Positions 34,698 to 45,276 of a stretch of 64,000 bases of DNA are shown piece after piece. Below the pieces are notes generated by a model that was given only the letters and a program-made list of their open reading frames with translations, was not told the DNA's origin and did not search any database. The translations under genes were made by a program, and so were the position numbers. The stretch is from Linanthus parryae (taxonomy: Eukaryota > Streptophyta > Magnoliopsida > Ericales > Polemoniaceae). The stretch covers positions 19,007,363 through 19,071,362 of the forward strand of contig JALGPY010000010.1 of the NCBI GenBank assembly GCA_023055425.1, in the 5' to 3' direction. Numbering within the stretch: the stretch's first letter is position 1; each line of letters begins with the position of its first letter.

Positions 34698-36289
34698 TGA
34701 CACGTTCCAACTGCAAGTGCACAGCCGTCGTGTGTAGTAATAAACCGGAAATCCGGGTTGTCGAACCCAAGGGACTTTGTTTAATTCAGTTATTATTCTA
34801 AACCTTATGTGGGCAAGTCGCAAGTTGTGTTTTTTATCTAATCCTAAGAAATTAAACGCAAAATTCTCAATTAACCAAGTGAAATAATTCACGATTAATA
34901 AAGAATGAATAGTTGGAGGTTTTTGTCAATAAGGGAAAAGCACCGGGAATTCTCTAGGTTCACTAGGTCGATCTAAATTTATGTTTTGATTCGTAAAACA
35001 ACCACGTGTTATTCACTATTAATCAAGCAATGTTGAACTTACCGATTTACCAAGCAAATCCACTATACTTAAACTAAACTAAACCGAGTTACCAAGCCTA
35101 ATTTAGGTTTAAGTATGCATTAAGATTATGATTCTACTTTAACGATCCTAGTTAACGATGCCGAGTTACCAAACATTGATACGACTAGGTGGATTATTCG
35201 ATTTACCGACTAGTTATCACGGAGTTACCGCGTGAAACTAATTAATTCTATCTCTACGTTAGCTACTCGCAAAGATAATGTGATTAAGAACGCAAATAAT
35301 CCATAATAATGAATAAACACGAGAGATTAAGCTAAAGCATGCATCACAATCATCAAAACATCAACTTTAGATCAAACCCTAGCTACACCAAACGAGAATT
35401 CCCAGCAAAAGGTGTTTAGCTACTCATATTCATAATCAAAACAACGATTATAATGAGTTTAAACATGAAAATCAAGAAAAACGAGAGTTTAGAATTCAAA
35501 CGAATGATCCAAAAGCTCCTAAGCTCTCTCCTAAGCTTCTTGATCTCCAAAGATGTCTCTAATCCTCCAAAACTGAAAAAGACGACCTAAAAGTCTTAAA
35601 TACGTTCCCATAATAATATTACAAAGTTTGGAAATAATACGGAAAAGCCCCAAAAATATTGCTGCTGACCCACGATCTCTTCGCACGAAGACAGTTGTCT
35701 TCGCACGAAGAGTCTTCGTACGAAGACTTCTGCCTCTTCGTGCGAAGGTCTTCTCATTGAGATACTGAGAGTGGTTTTAGGAAGAGAATGCTGCAGAATG
35801 AAAATTTGGCTAAGTATTTGTCTTCGCACGAAGACAAATGTCTTCGCACGAAGACACTGTGTTCCAGCCCCCTTCTTGCTTCCTTTGACTTTTCTCTTCT
35901 CTTCTTTGACTCCCTTCTTCCATTCTTTCTTCCTTTGACTTTCTTTGACTTTCTTTGACCTTTCTCTTCTGTTTGACTTTCCCTTGACTTTCCATTGACT
36001 TCCTTTGACTTTTCATTGAGTTCCTCGTTTCCGAAGTTCGCTTCCAAATCCCGCACGATCATCCAAGCCCTGTTTTCCTGCGAATCACAACACGAAAACA
36101 CAACCCGCGATCATATCACAATAAAAAGCTCAAAAATCTAAAGAAACGCCCGGATTTAACAAGTTTTGCACATGAACTCATATTTTCACATTTACGCTCA
36201 ATTTACTCAAAAGACGACAAATTCTCCATTATAAGCACGCAAAACGTAGAAATAAAAGGCATAAAATAACTCCGAAAACGGAGTTATCA
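34698..36289 (-). repeat. Athila-2 5' LTR (1592 bp)
   Basis: It reads as identical to 22147-23738. It contains the six-palindrome cassette (35679-35853), the W-box cluster (about 35885-36009) and the terminal hairpin (36266-36287). In the element's direction it starts TGATAACTCCG and ends CGTGTCA. Confidence 0.95.
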
Positions 36290-36362
36290 AAAACGTACCG
36301 CGTTTCGGTACGTACGACTCGGAACGAGAAACACGGCTACTTTTACGTTCTGGTAACATAGG

Positions 36363-37529
36363 GGAGGATTGCATGGGAACCACAGATCACTGAATTATGT
36401 GTGAATCCTCTCCAAATTCACATTCTACATATGTCAGAGTGCATACTCGAAGTTTTGGGAGTGCTCCATTTAAATGTATATTTTTTTACGGTGGAATATT
36501 CAAATAGGCTGAAGACAAGGGACAGCCCTAGCTGAGATACTAATGTCATATCTAAAGTAAGTGAACCATAGGAATCTGAAGCTTAAGAGCCTGTGTGGAA
36601 TGAAGACCCTAAGCTCAGTCCAGAGGCCAGTCTTACCCTGCTTATAAAATTGAACTAAAGGGTACACAGGTGGTAACAAATAAATGTTTTCACTGTGCAA
36701 GAGAAGTGTTATATTTCAATGTTACAGCAACAATTGTTCATGCACGTTTAACTTGTTACTTCTTTTGTTTTTCAACCTACTTAATTGTTCGTATCTTATA
36801 CTATGTAGTGCTGTTGTTAATCTTTCTTTGCCATATACTTGAAGATATATTTATAATAAATTAATTATGTCAACGCTCGCACGAGGCTTTCAATCAGAGT
36901 TCTGCAGCACTTCCGTTTTCTGGATCTAGCTCCCACTTCAAGTGACTTAGGTTTCAGTGCAACCCACATGCACACGTGATCTTGTAGGTTTTGTCTAACT
37001 CATAAAAGATCTGTTCTGATAATTGGATTTCAATTGCCTGCTTATTTAGATTCTATTGCATATTACATGCCCGAGGAAGCCACCTCCAAAAAATAGGCTC
37101 AATACCCTCAGGCCACAAGCATCAGATGCTTTCTCCACTTCAGGATTAATCCACCCGGACAAATACAGTTACTGATAAAGAGATTCAACCCCTGTTAGGA
37201 TCTGGGTGTGGGAACATGTATATTTGTCAATAAGATAAAATAAAGATATGTATTACAACACTTGAAATAATAGTCGACAATATATTTTATATATTAATAT
37301 AAGACTCTAATTATTATTAGCAAGTATCATTACAACGACTCGGTTTGCATTTGAAGCCATCAACATCATTCTTCTCATTTTCGTTCTTCAACTTCATGCT
37401 CATATCAACCTGCAAATTACAAAATATGGCTTTCCATGATTTGAAGCCAAATCTCGCTACATGCGGTGACAACTGATTCATGGATTCACCAGCTTTTTCC
37501 CACCAAATCTGCTTCCTGTTAGTGCACCT
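36363..37529. other. Intron 2 sequence without recognised feature
   Basis: AT-rich intronic DNA. I see no gene, terminal repeat or conserved motif. Open frames here are short and unsupported. Confidence 0.5.
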
Positions 37530-40235
37530 GCTCTATTACGAAGTATATGAGAAATGAAGAAGTTTTGGAGGCAAAAATTGATTGTTGAATTGAATTAATC
37601 AAAAAGAATCTACAGATACAAAGCTTATATACACATTATCTTTCTGTTAACTATGCAACAGAATGTTCAGCTCTTTTTGCACACTAGTCCTTCTAGTATA
37701 TACAAAATACACAAAAGCTACAACTTAATCAAGTAATTCAATATGGCTCCCTTGAGCATATATATTGTTAACTCCTAATTTTGTTAACCAGAAATGGAAA
37801 GGACCATGAGCTAGGGGCTTTGTCGAAATGTCTGCAAGCTGATGCTTTGATTGCACTTGTAATGACCTCAATTTTCCATCTTGAATTCTATCTCTAACAA
37901 AGTGACAATCCAACTCAATATGCTTAGTTCTTTCATGGAGAACTGGGTCTGACGCAATGTGAATGGCTGATTGACTGTCACAAAATATCACAGGAGCATC
38001 ATGAAGAGGAATTTAAAAACTTGCAGCAAATATTCTATCCGTTGTAACTCATAGTTCAAAGAAGCTAAACTCCTATACTCTGCTAAGATCTGGAAACCAC
38101 CTTTTGCTTCTTTGATTTCCATGAGATGAGTGAGTCCCCCAAATAGACAAGGAATCCTGTAGTAGATCTTCTTGTATCTAGACATGGTGCCCAGTCAGAA
38201 TGTGCAAAGGCTTTGAGCTTCAAATCAGATTTGCTTGGGAAGAATAGACCCTGTCCAGGTGATGTTTTCAATATTTCAAGATTTTGTGAGCAACATTCAG
38301 ATGTGGTGTTCTGGGGTTAGCCAAATATTGAGACAGTCTGTGTACTGCGTAAGATAAATCTGGCCTGGGATTGCATAAGTTCAACAATCTGCCTGTCCTG
38401 TAAGATGAAGCTTCTGATTCTTCTAGCATATCTCCTTCTGTGGTACTTAGTTTACAATTAACATCCATTGGAGTTGAAGAAGGTTTGCAGCCAATATACA
38501 CTGTATCTGTCAAAATTTCAAGTGTACATCATCTTTGACACAAAGTGATACGTTCAGTGCTTCTGATGACTTCAAAACCAAGAAAGAAACCCAAATTTCC
38601 CAGATCTTTAAGCTGGGAGATTGTTCATGATATCTGAGTAGGGAGATGTCCCCTGCAAGAAGAATATCATCTACATCGACAAGAAGAGCTGCAAAATAAC
38701 CATTTGAGTAATGGTAAAGTGGGTATAATCAGCTTTAGATTGAGTGAAACCCATTCCCAGAAGAGTTTGGCAAAACTTAGCGAACCATTCTCTGGAAGCT
38801 TGTATGAGTCCATATAATGACTTGACTAGCTTGCAGACAATTGGTTGAGAAGAATGCTGTAAGTGAGCAGGAAGAACAGCACCAGGTGGCACATTCATAT
38901 AGACATATTCATGAAGCTCTCTATGAAGAAAAGCATTATTCACATCCATTTGCAGCAAATGTCAGTCTTTGGCTGCAGCTATTCCCAATAAACATTTCAC
39001 TGGGGAGAAAGTGTCACCATAATCCAAGCCCTCTGTTTGAGTAAAACCTTTGACAACTAATCTTGCTTTATACCTTTCTATTGTGCCATCTGAATGAAAT
39101 TTGACTCTGCAAACCCATCTGCATCCCACAACTTTGTGATTTGGAGGTAAGGTGGTTTAGATCCATGTATTGTTTCTTTGTAAGGCACTTAGTTCTGATT
39201 CCATAGCATCTCTCCATTCAGACTGCTTCCTCATAAGAAGAAGGCTCAACAATGGCTGTGACATTTGCTATAAGAGACATATACTCAGGATGCAAAGAAG
39301 TGTATGACAAATAGTGAGCAATGTCATGAGGAGAAGAAAGAGTGACAAGAGAAGAGTGGTATGAGTGTGGCATTATATATTCTTTGAGATGTGTGGGTGT
39401 TCTGTGGTGTGGTAGATTTTGTTGTAGGTAAGATGGGAAAGAAGAAGGCTCAACAGTGGTTTGACATTTGCTATAAGAGACATATAATTAGGATGCAAAG
39501 AAATGTATGACAAATACTGAGCAATGTCATGAGGAGAATAAAGAGTGACAAGAGAAGAGTGGTATAAGGGTGTCATTATATAATCTTCAAGATGTGTGGG
39601 TGTTCTGTGGTGTGGTAGATTTTCTTGTAGGTAAGATGGGAATAGGGGGAGAGGCTGGAGAAGGTGAGATATCTGCAGTAGGAGAAGAAGAAGGATCTGG
39701 GGTAGAAAAAGAAGATGGAATAGGCAAAGAAGGAGAAGGAATGCTGTCTTGTGCAGAAGTGGGTATACACAAAAGAGAATTGTCAGATGAAGAGTGTTGT
39801 TGTTGAAAAGGACATTGGGATTCATGAAATATAACATTCTAGAAATAATGAGAGAATGTGCTGAAATGTCATATAGTTTGTATTCTTTAATCCTAAAAGG
39901 ATAGCCAACAAAAACACACTTTGTGGCTCTTGGAGCAAACTTGGTTCTTCCATGAGCCAAGGTGGATGCAAAACAACGGCAACTAAAGACTTTTAAGTGA
40001 TCATAAGAAGGAGTATTGTGTAGCATTTCATATGGGTGCATCCCAAAAGAGTAGGGGTTCTATTAATGAGGTATGCCGCAGTGAGAATGCATTCACCCCA
40101 AAGAGAGAGAGGAATGTAGACTGAAATTTTAGAGCTCTAGAAGTGTTCAATTGGTGTTTTCTTTCAACATTGGAGTTTCTTTCAGGAGTTTCAACACACA
40201 ACTTTGGAAGCAAAGAAAGATAATAGCTCATATTC
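37530..40235 (-). pseudogene. Ale-type Ty1/copia relic (integrase C-terminus, RT, RNase H)
   Basis: Minus-strand order: integrase end (NSNVERKHQLN, then [25 protein letters not shown] near 39900), a Ser/Thr/Pro-rich linker, reverse transcriptase ([32 protein letters not shown] near 38800), RPDLSYAVHRLSQYL (38350), [17 protein letters not shown]...SWKSKKQ (38150), and RNase H ([25 protein letters not shown] near 37900). It ends at 37725. DTRRST and SWKSKKQ wording fits the Ale/Retrofit lineage. There are many frameshifts, and gag and protease are missing. A+T-rich DNA at 37530-37720 with TATATAAGC on the minus strand may be LTR remnant. Confidence 0.85.
39241..39640. repeat. Tandem duplication, period about 204 bp
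   Basis: AAGGCTCAAC at 39241 recurs at 39445, and the two copies run parallel through GTAGGTAAGATGGGA with scattered differences. It lies in the linker between integrase and RT of the Ale relic and duplicates that coding stretch. Confidence 0.85.
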
Positions 40236-41841
40236 AGGAGTGTGCACCTCTCAAGTTTGATCTTTCTTTTCCTTTTAGATTGTTCAGAACATCACTTGAA
40301 GGTTGATAGTAATAGCAGAGTTACCAGAAATCGCTCAATGGGGTGCGATCTGCAGTTTAGATCGCCCGATCTCATGGTTCGTGATCCAAATCGTTGATTA
40401 TGGCTATCCCTTATGTTTTTAAACATAGAACTAAATATTTTAAAATTATTCACTCTCTTGCGTTTTTGCCTCAAAGGGTTCTTTTTATGATGGAAGTCCC
40501 TACAAAATTTTACCTGATAACAAATTGACGTTAGTAGGAAATGCTACCAAGTATTCTTCGTACCAGTCAAGCGAATCTTGATACAACTAGTCGGCCCGAA
40601 GAAGCCTATCCCCGTCGAATCGCTTTCCTACCAGACTGCGTATCGCGTTTCCGATTCCGTTCCGCGTACCGCAGCGTTCTGTGGTCCTGGTAACCTCAAG
40701 TAATAGTTCTCTGAGGTTCAATTAAGGAATCTACATGCTTCTCAGTAGAGGAGTTGTTGACAAAGTCCTCGTAAACATGAGCCGTCGGCTGCACCATTAG
40801 CGAACACAAACATCTATGTTCCAGTTATGTGAGCCTTAAGCCTTTGAAGGGCAGATAACCACAAAAGAAGTGTTTAGACTGTAGAAAACCAAGCTAACTC
40901 ATGAGATTCAACATAACTGAAGCTACCAAAGAAAATGATAAGAAGAAGGTGATATGATATCCACGGTGTAATCCTTCTACATCATACCTTAATGAAGTAC
41001 GTGTGTAATGACACTCTTATTCTTCGAGTCATTTCATTTCCTCGGTGCTTGGTTTTTCAGTGTATACCTGCATAGAAGTTTTGACTTTAAATCAAATACG
41101 GATGGGATGAACACAGAGCATGAGGCAGCTGAAATTCTTTTTACCGGATAATGTTATAATAAACTGAGTGATTTGGCCACTTCAAGAAAAGACTCAATGG
41201 ATTCATCCTTTTGACGTCAAACGTACAAGGCCCAATACTACTTTAGAACTCTATAAATGAACACAATACCCAAATGTCCCACTTGAAATCAGGATGTTTT
41301 ATTAAACAGAAATAAATAAATAAATGGTATTGCAAATCAACTGTAACAGTGAAGCTAAAAGAACAAGAATCTAACTTACGCTCACCTCGAAGTCCGGTCA
41401 CGCGACTTCTATTTTAATCAGTCAACAGGGTAGACAAAAGCAGAACTCTTCACTTCCGTTTAATTATCTGACTGAGGCAAAAGAATATGTAGTAGAACCT
41501 AGACCGCGAAAACGTACTCGAACACCCAAGTTTATTTTTATTGATAGTATGAACAGGCTGAAACTGACAAATTCTTCCTCACATCTAACTTAAAAATAGT
41601 ACGAAATCAGATTCTTAATTTTCAGATTCACACAGAATAAATTGAAGGAAGAAAAGCAGTTAGTCATGTTCCGCAATATACAAAGAATCTGAAAGAGAAA
41701 TTACGTGAATAAACTGGAAATCCCTTTTCCCAAATATCCAAGATAGCTTCACAGTTTCTCTGTCTAACAAAGGTTGAGAAAGGATTTAAGATCATAGCTT
41801 ATTACAACACAAAACCATAAAACATAGCTTCATTGTTTAAA
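40236..41841. other. Intron 2 sequence without recognised gene
   Basis: No gene is supported. At 40600-40700 there is a CG-rich patch (GTATCGCGTTTCCGATTCCG, CCTGGTAAC) that resembles the small TIR element split by Athila-2 and may be a decayed relative. Confidence 0.4.
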
Positions 41842-43502
41842 GGGTAAAAGACATTTTCCACCCTCCAATTACCAATTAAATACATTTTGCCCCCAGTTAT
41901 CGACAAATACATTTGCACCCCTGTAAGAGTTAACTACTAACAGCACACTAATGGAGTAGTGAAAAGACATAATTACCCCTGAAATATTGAGAAATTACCC
42001 ACTATATATTTATCCTAAACCCTAACTCTCACTAATTTTTTCTTCCCCCTGTTCTTCCCTTGTTCCTTGCCTCCTTACTCTGCTCCCTCTCTCACCTTCA
42101 TTAAAACCACCACCGACCCACCAAAACCATCACTCTCTCGTTCTCCTTCTATACATAGATCTCTCTCCCCCTCTCTCCCCCTCCACAGATCTCTCTCCCC
42201 CTCCATCACCGGTGGCAGAAAGTGAACACAAACCCACCCATCGCCACTACAAGTGAACACAGCCGCCATCGTTGTCGTCTCCTTCTCCCTTCCCCGACAA
42301 ACCACCATTGCTGTGCGCCGTCGCCGTGCTTCTGGGCGATTAACCCTCGCTTCTACATCCCAAAATCAACATCTCAGATCCCTGAGCCCAGGCACCCTCT
42401 TTGGGGATTTTCATCGAAGAATCAACACCGGACTTAACGTCCAACCTCCATCGAAGAATCAACCCCACCTGAACAAGATTTTCATCGATCTTCAGTCTCC
42501 CTCTCTCTTCCGCTCAATCTTCTAGTACTGGTTTTCTGAATTCAGGTTTATGAGTTTTTAGGGTTAGGTGAAGGCTTGTTTGGGTTTGATTAGGGTGGAC
42601 GAGGAATACAGGGGAGGGAGAGTGGTGGTTGCAGTTGGTTGGAATCCGGGTTTCGGGTTGTCGTAATCTCGGTTTTGAGGGCTATTTGCTGGTTCTGGTG
42701 ATTCATGGATGGTTGTTGTGGTGAAGAACAACACCAATACCAGGGTTCATGTAGAGTGATTTTAGCTGCAAAGAGGTGCTGTCATAAATTCACTTGATTA
42801 CTTTGTGGCTATTGGAATAATGTTGGGGGCTGTTCCAACTGTTTAAATTTTTAGTTTTTGTGTTGTCCAGCAGCTATTTGGATTAAAAAAACACATTGAT
42901 GTAGAGCTTAGAGAATCATACCAAGGGTACTTGTCAGTAAGGCTTTTGATTCCTTCATTGTTCGAACATAATGGTAGTTGCAAAACCAAATATGGGTTCA
43001 TGTAGAGTGATTTTAGCTCCTGAGTTGAGGAAGACGGTGTTTTTGGTTGGCTACTTCGGTGGCTTTGATCTTGCTAGCTAAACTTGTTTGGTCAGTTGGT
43101 GTTTCTGTTAATTGTTGGTTCTCGTTGGTGTTGTTGTTGTTGTTGTTGTTGTTGTTGGTGTTGGTGTTGGTGTTGGTGTTGGTGGTGGTGGTGGTGGTGT
43201 TGTGTTTGTGTTGGTGGTGCTGGTGGTGATTTGGTGGTAATGGAGGTGGTGCTCAAGAACTTCAAGAACATCAAGAACATGATGAATTCAACAATAAACA
43301 AAAAAAGGTGTTAGTTGTTAATTTGTAAGGGTAAAATGGTCACAAAATGTATGTTTGCACCCCTCCACTAATGGATTGTAACAGAAGGGTGGTATCTGTC
43401 CACCCTCCATCCACTGACAAGGGTGCAAAAAGTATTTATCGATAAATCAGGGGGCAAAATGTATTTAATTGATAATCGGAGGGTAGAAAATGTCTTTTAC
43501 CC
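41842..43502. mobile_element. MULE-C: Mutator-like non-autonomous element in intron 2
   Basis: The ends GGGTAAAAGACATTTTC and inverse have about 80 bp of imperfect inverted repeat, flanked by a perfect 9-bp duplication TTGTTTAAA (41833-41841 and 43503-43511). The interior has a CT-rich left half and a TTG/GGT-repeat block (43120-43250). No transposase and no gene fragment that I can name. Confidence 0.83.
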
Positions 43503-44551
43503 TTGTTTAAATGATAACTGAAAGTTGGAGAAACCACCCTTTAGTTAGAATATTTTTGGTTATTTTGGTTGCTATCCACTAAGTTCGAATATTAATACAG
43601 AAACACATAAAATACTGGATCCTCTTTACAACATAACCATATTTTTAAGATCCATATTACTAAGTTGTGTGATTTACCAAAATCAATAAGAATTCTTGAA
43701 CTGAGCACCTGCTAGATTGTCTAATGGTACAGTTTGCAACCGGAAATCACCGAACCACATTCCAATGATCCTCGATTGGGGGTTTCTTACTGAAAAAACC
43801 CAGTTATTAAAATCGATCAATAGAAAAAGTGGGAGTACCTTATTGGTGTTCCGGCGGTAAAATAGTCTGCTAGAGGTGAACGGATTGATGATTCTGTTGG
43901 TGTTATTGATGTTAGCAACTCTAATTCAATGGGTCGCCGTCAGGAATCACAGCAGTGGGGAGATGAGAGTCTGATTAGTGACGGAGAAGATATGTTAGGA
44001 AGGGGAGATGTATATTTGTGAAAATCCCAAACCATGCGATGACGCAACCCATATCAATCGATATAAAGCCTTTAAAACGGAATCATGGTCTCAACACGAA
44101 AACACATGCAGGGGAAGTTAGGCTTATGAAAGGCTGAAGCAGGAATTATTCCAAATAAGAGAGAGCAGGTAGAGAATACCTGTGGAGAGAGGAACCATTA
44201 TCCAGATGCGTATCTGAGAGAGAGACTTTTGAAATTCAAAATTATCGCTGGTTAGAAGTGAAGCAGGGTTCTGAGGATCTGACACCAGACTCGTATTCAA
44301 GGGTTGAAAATGTTTGAAATTGGAGGTGTTTGGGTGTAGGCTCAGTTGATCTAATGGTGTAAAATACCTTCCTACTCAAAGTCCCAATCCAACGGTGAAA
44401 ATGTCTCCCCACAAAACAGTGTTCAAAGCCTCTTCCTCATTTGTTATATAGATGTGTATTACGTGATCATTTACATCAATGTGTTTTGAGACATCCTTTT
44501 TAGTTTCAAGGAATATAGCTTTCTGCTAACATTCGAGCGTCTTTTTCACAG
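43503..44551. other. 3' end of intron 2
   Basis: About 1 kb without gene or repeat that I recognise. It ends in the pyrimidine tract and acceptor CTTTTTCACAG of exon 3. Confidence 0.5.
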
Positions 44552-44629
44552 GGCTAGATCTGAATCATGTGGTCCTTCATCTTCCAAAGCATGCAGGGAG
44601 AAGTTGCGCAGGGATAAGCTAAATGACAA
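44552..44629 (+). CDS. ILR3-like: ILR3-like bHLH, exon 3 (basic region)
   Basis: It encodes ARSESCGPSSSKACREKLRR and DKLNDK, residues 65-89 plus part of 90: the DNA-contacting basic region. ILR3-clade proteins have SKACREKQRRDRLND here, so Leu82 and Lys86 are mild differences. Donor GTGTGTGA is non-optimal and is followed at once by a TC/TG microsatellite. Confidence 0.9.
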
Positions 44630-44639
44630 GTGTGTGACC

Positions 44640-44640
<1 letters not shown>

Positions 44641-44698
<58 letters not shown>
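44641..44698. repeat. (TC)n(TG)n microsatellite filling intron 3
   Basis: About ten TC units then about twenty TG units occupy more than half of the 104-bp intron 3 (44630-44733). Length variation here would change the distance between donor and acceptor. Confidence 0.95.
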
Positions 44699-44699
<1 letters not shown>

Positions 44700-44733
44700 A
44701 TACCAATGTATCTAATTAGATGTTGCTAGCTAG

Positions 44734-44896
44734 GTTCATGGAGTTGGGATCTGTACTTGAACCCGGAAGACCTCCCAGAACAGACAAGTCTGCTATTTTG
44801 GTTGATGCTGTACGAATTCTTACAGAGCTAAGAGGAGAAGCTCAGAAGTTGAAGGACTCCAATTCGGGTTTGCAAGAAAAGATTAAAGAGTTGAAG
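44734..44896 (+). CDS. ILR3-like: ILR3-like bHLH, exon 4 (helix-loop-helix and zipper start)
   Basis: It encodes FMELGSVLEPGRPPRTDKSA through LKDSNSGLQEKIKELK, residues 91-144. These are helix 1 end, the PGRPPRTDK loop, helix 2 (AILVDAVRILTELR) and the first heptads of the leucine zipper. The acceptor GCTAG/G and donor AAG/GTGGCC keep the frame. The wording is nearly that of plant ILR3/bHLH115. Confidence 0.93.
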
Positions 44897-44998
44897 GTGG
44901 CCAAACCTCTCCAATGACTTACAGTTTTCTGTTTGCAAATCTTTTGTTCCTCCTATGTTAGAAAACTGCACTCATCTCTTCTCACTCAATTGGTCTAG

Positions 44999-45265
44999 GC
45001 CGAGAAGAATGAGCTCAGGGACGAGAAGCAGAGGCTGAAGGCTGATAAGGATAAGCTGGAGCAACAGCTGAAGGCCGTGAATCCACAGCCCGCATTCTTC
45101 CCTCCACCACCTGCAATCCAAGCTGCTTATCCCGCTCAAGGCCAAATCCGCGGCAACAAAATGGTGCCTTACATGGGTTACCCAGGTGTCGCCATGTGGC
45201 AGTTCATGCCCCCTGCTGCTGTGGATACCTCACAGGATCACGTGCTTCGTCCACCAGTTGCTTAA
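44999..45265 (+). CDS. ILR3-like: ILR3-like bHLH, exon 5 (zipper end and conserved C-terminus)
   Basis: The 88 codons plus stop encode AEKNELRDEKQRLKADKDKL (zipper), a Pro-rich FFPPPPAIQ segment, NKMVPYMGYPGVAMWQFMPP and the terminal VDTSQDHVLRPPVA. This C-terminus is conserved in subgroup IVc. In Arabidopsis, members are bound by the E3 ligase BRUTUS, so turnover under iron sufficiency is plausible here by family knowledge only. Which Arabidopsis paralogue (ILR3, bHLH104, bHLH34, bHLH115) is closest needs a tree. The stop TAA is at 45263-45265. Confidence 0.93.
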   Translation, partial: AEKNELRDEKQRLKADKDKLEQQLKAVNPQPAFFPPPPAIQAAYPAQGQIRGNKMVPYMGYPGVAMWQFMPPAAVDTSQDHVLRPPVA

Positions 45266-45276
45266 TTGATGAATAA

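Larger units (their letters stand above)
22146..36289 (-). mobile_element. Athila-2: complete Athila-type Ty3/gypsy retrotransposon, antisense in intron 2
   Basis: The 14.1-kb element is read on the minus strand: 5' LTR 36289-34698, tRNA-Asp primer site, 1830-codon gag-pol, spacer with palindrome cassette, 435-codon accessory ORF, spacer, hairpin plus PPT, 3' LTR 23738-22147. The target AAAAC appears at 22141-22145 and 36290-36294, placing one extra T (22146) between the duplication and the TGACACG end. I found no mismatch between the two 1592-bp LTRs when reading them line by line, so the insertion is recent. All parts needed for transposition appear present. Confidence 0.95.
21801..36362. 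mobile_element. Small TIR element (about 410 bp) interrupted by Athila-2
   Basis: CTATGTTACCAGAAACGT at 21801 is repeated inverted at 36346-36362 (ACGTTCTGGTAACATAG). The flanks GGGAGGAATT (left) and GGGAGGATT (right) look like a slightly decayed 8-9-bp target duplication. Subtracting Athila-2 leaves about 413 bp rich in CGGTAC and GGGAACG words. The superfamily is undetermined (hAT- or Mutator-like MITE). Confidence 0.45.
21379..44551 (+). other. Giant intron 2 of the ILR3-like gene (23.2 kb)
   Basis: The intron runs from GTAAGAAAC to TTTTTCACAG. It contains a small TIR element split by Athila-2, an Ale-type copia relic and MULE-C. The mobile DNA identified accounts for about 19 kb, so the intron was a few kb before these insertions. 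The two coding retroelements are antisense to the gene. Confidence 0.85.

Noticed and set aside
43084..43314. Poly-Cys/Trp or poly-His/Gln peptides encoded near 43.1-43.3 kb
   Set aside because: Products of TTG/GGT microsatellite DNA inside MULE-C; no start context or family.
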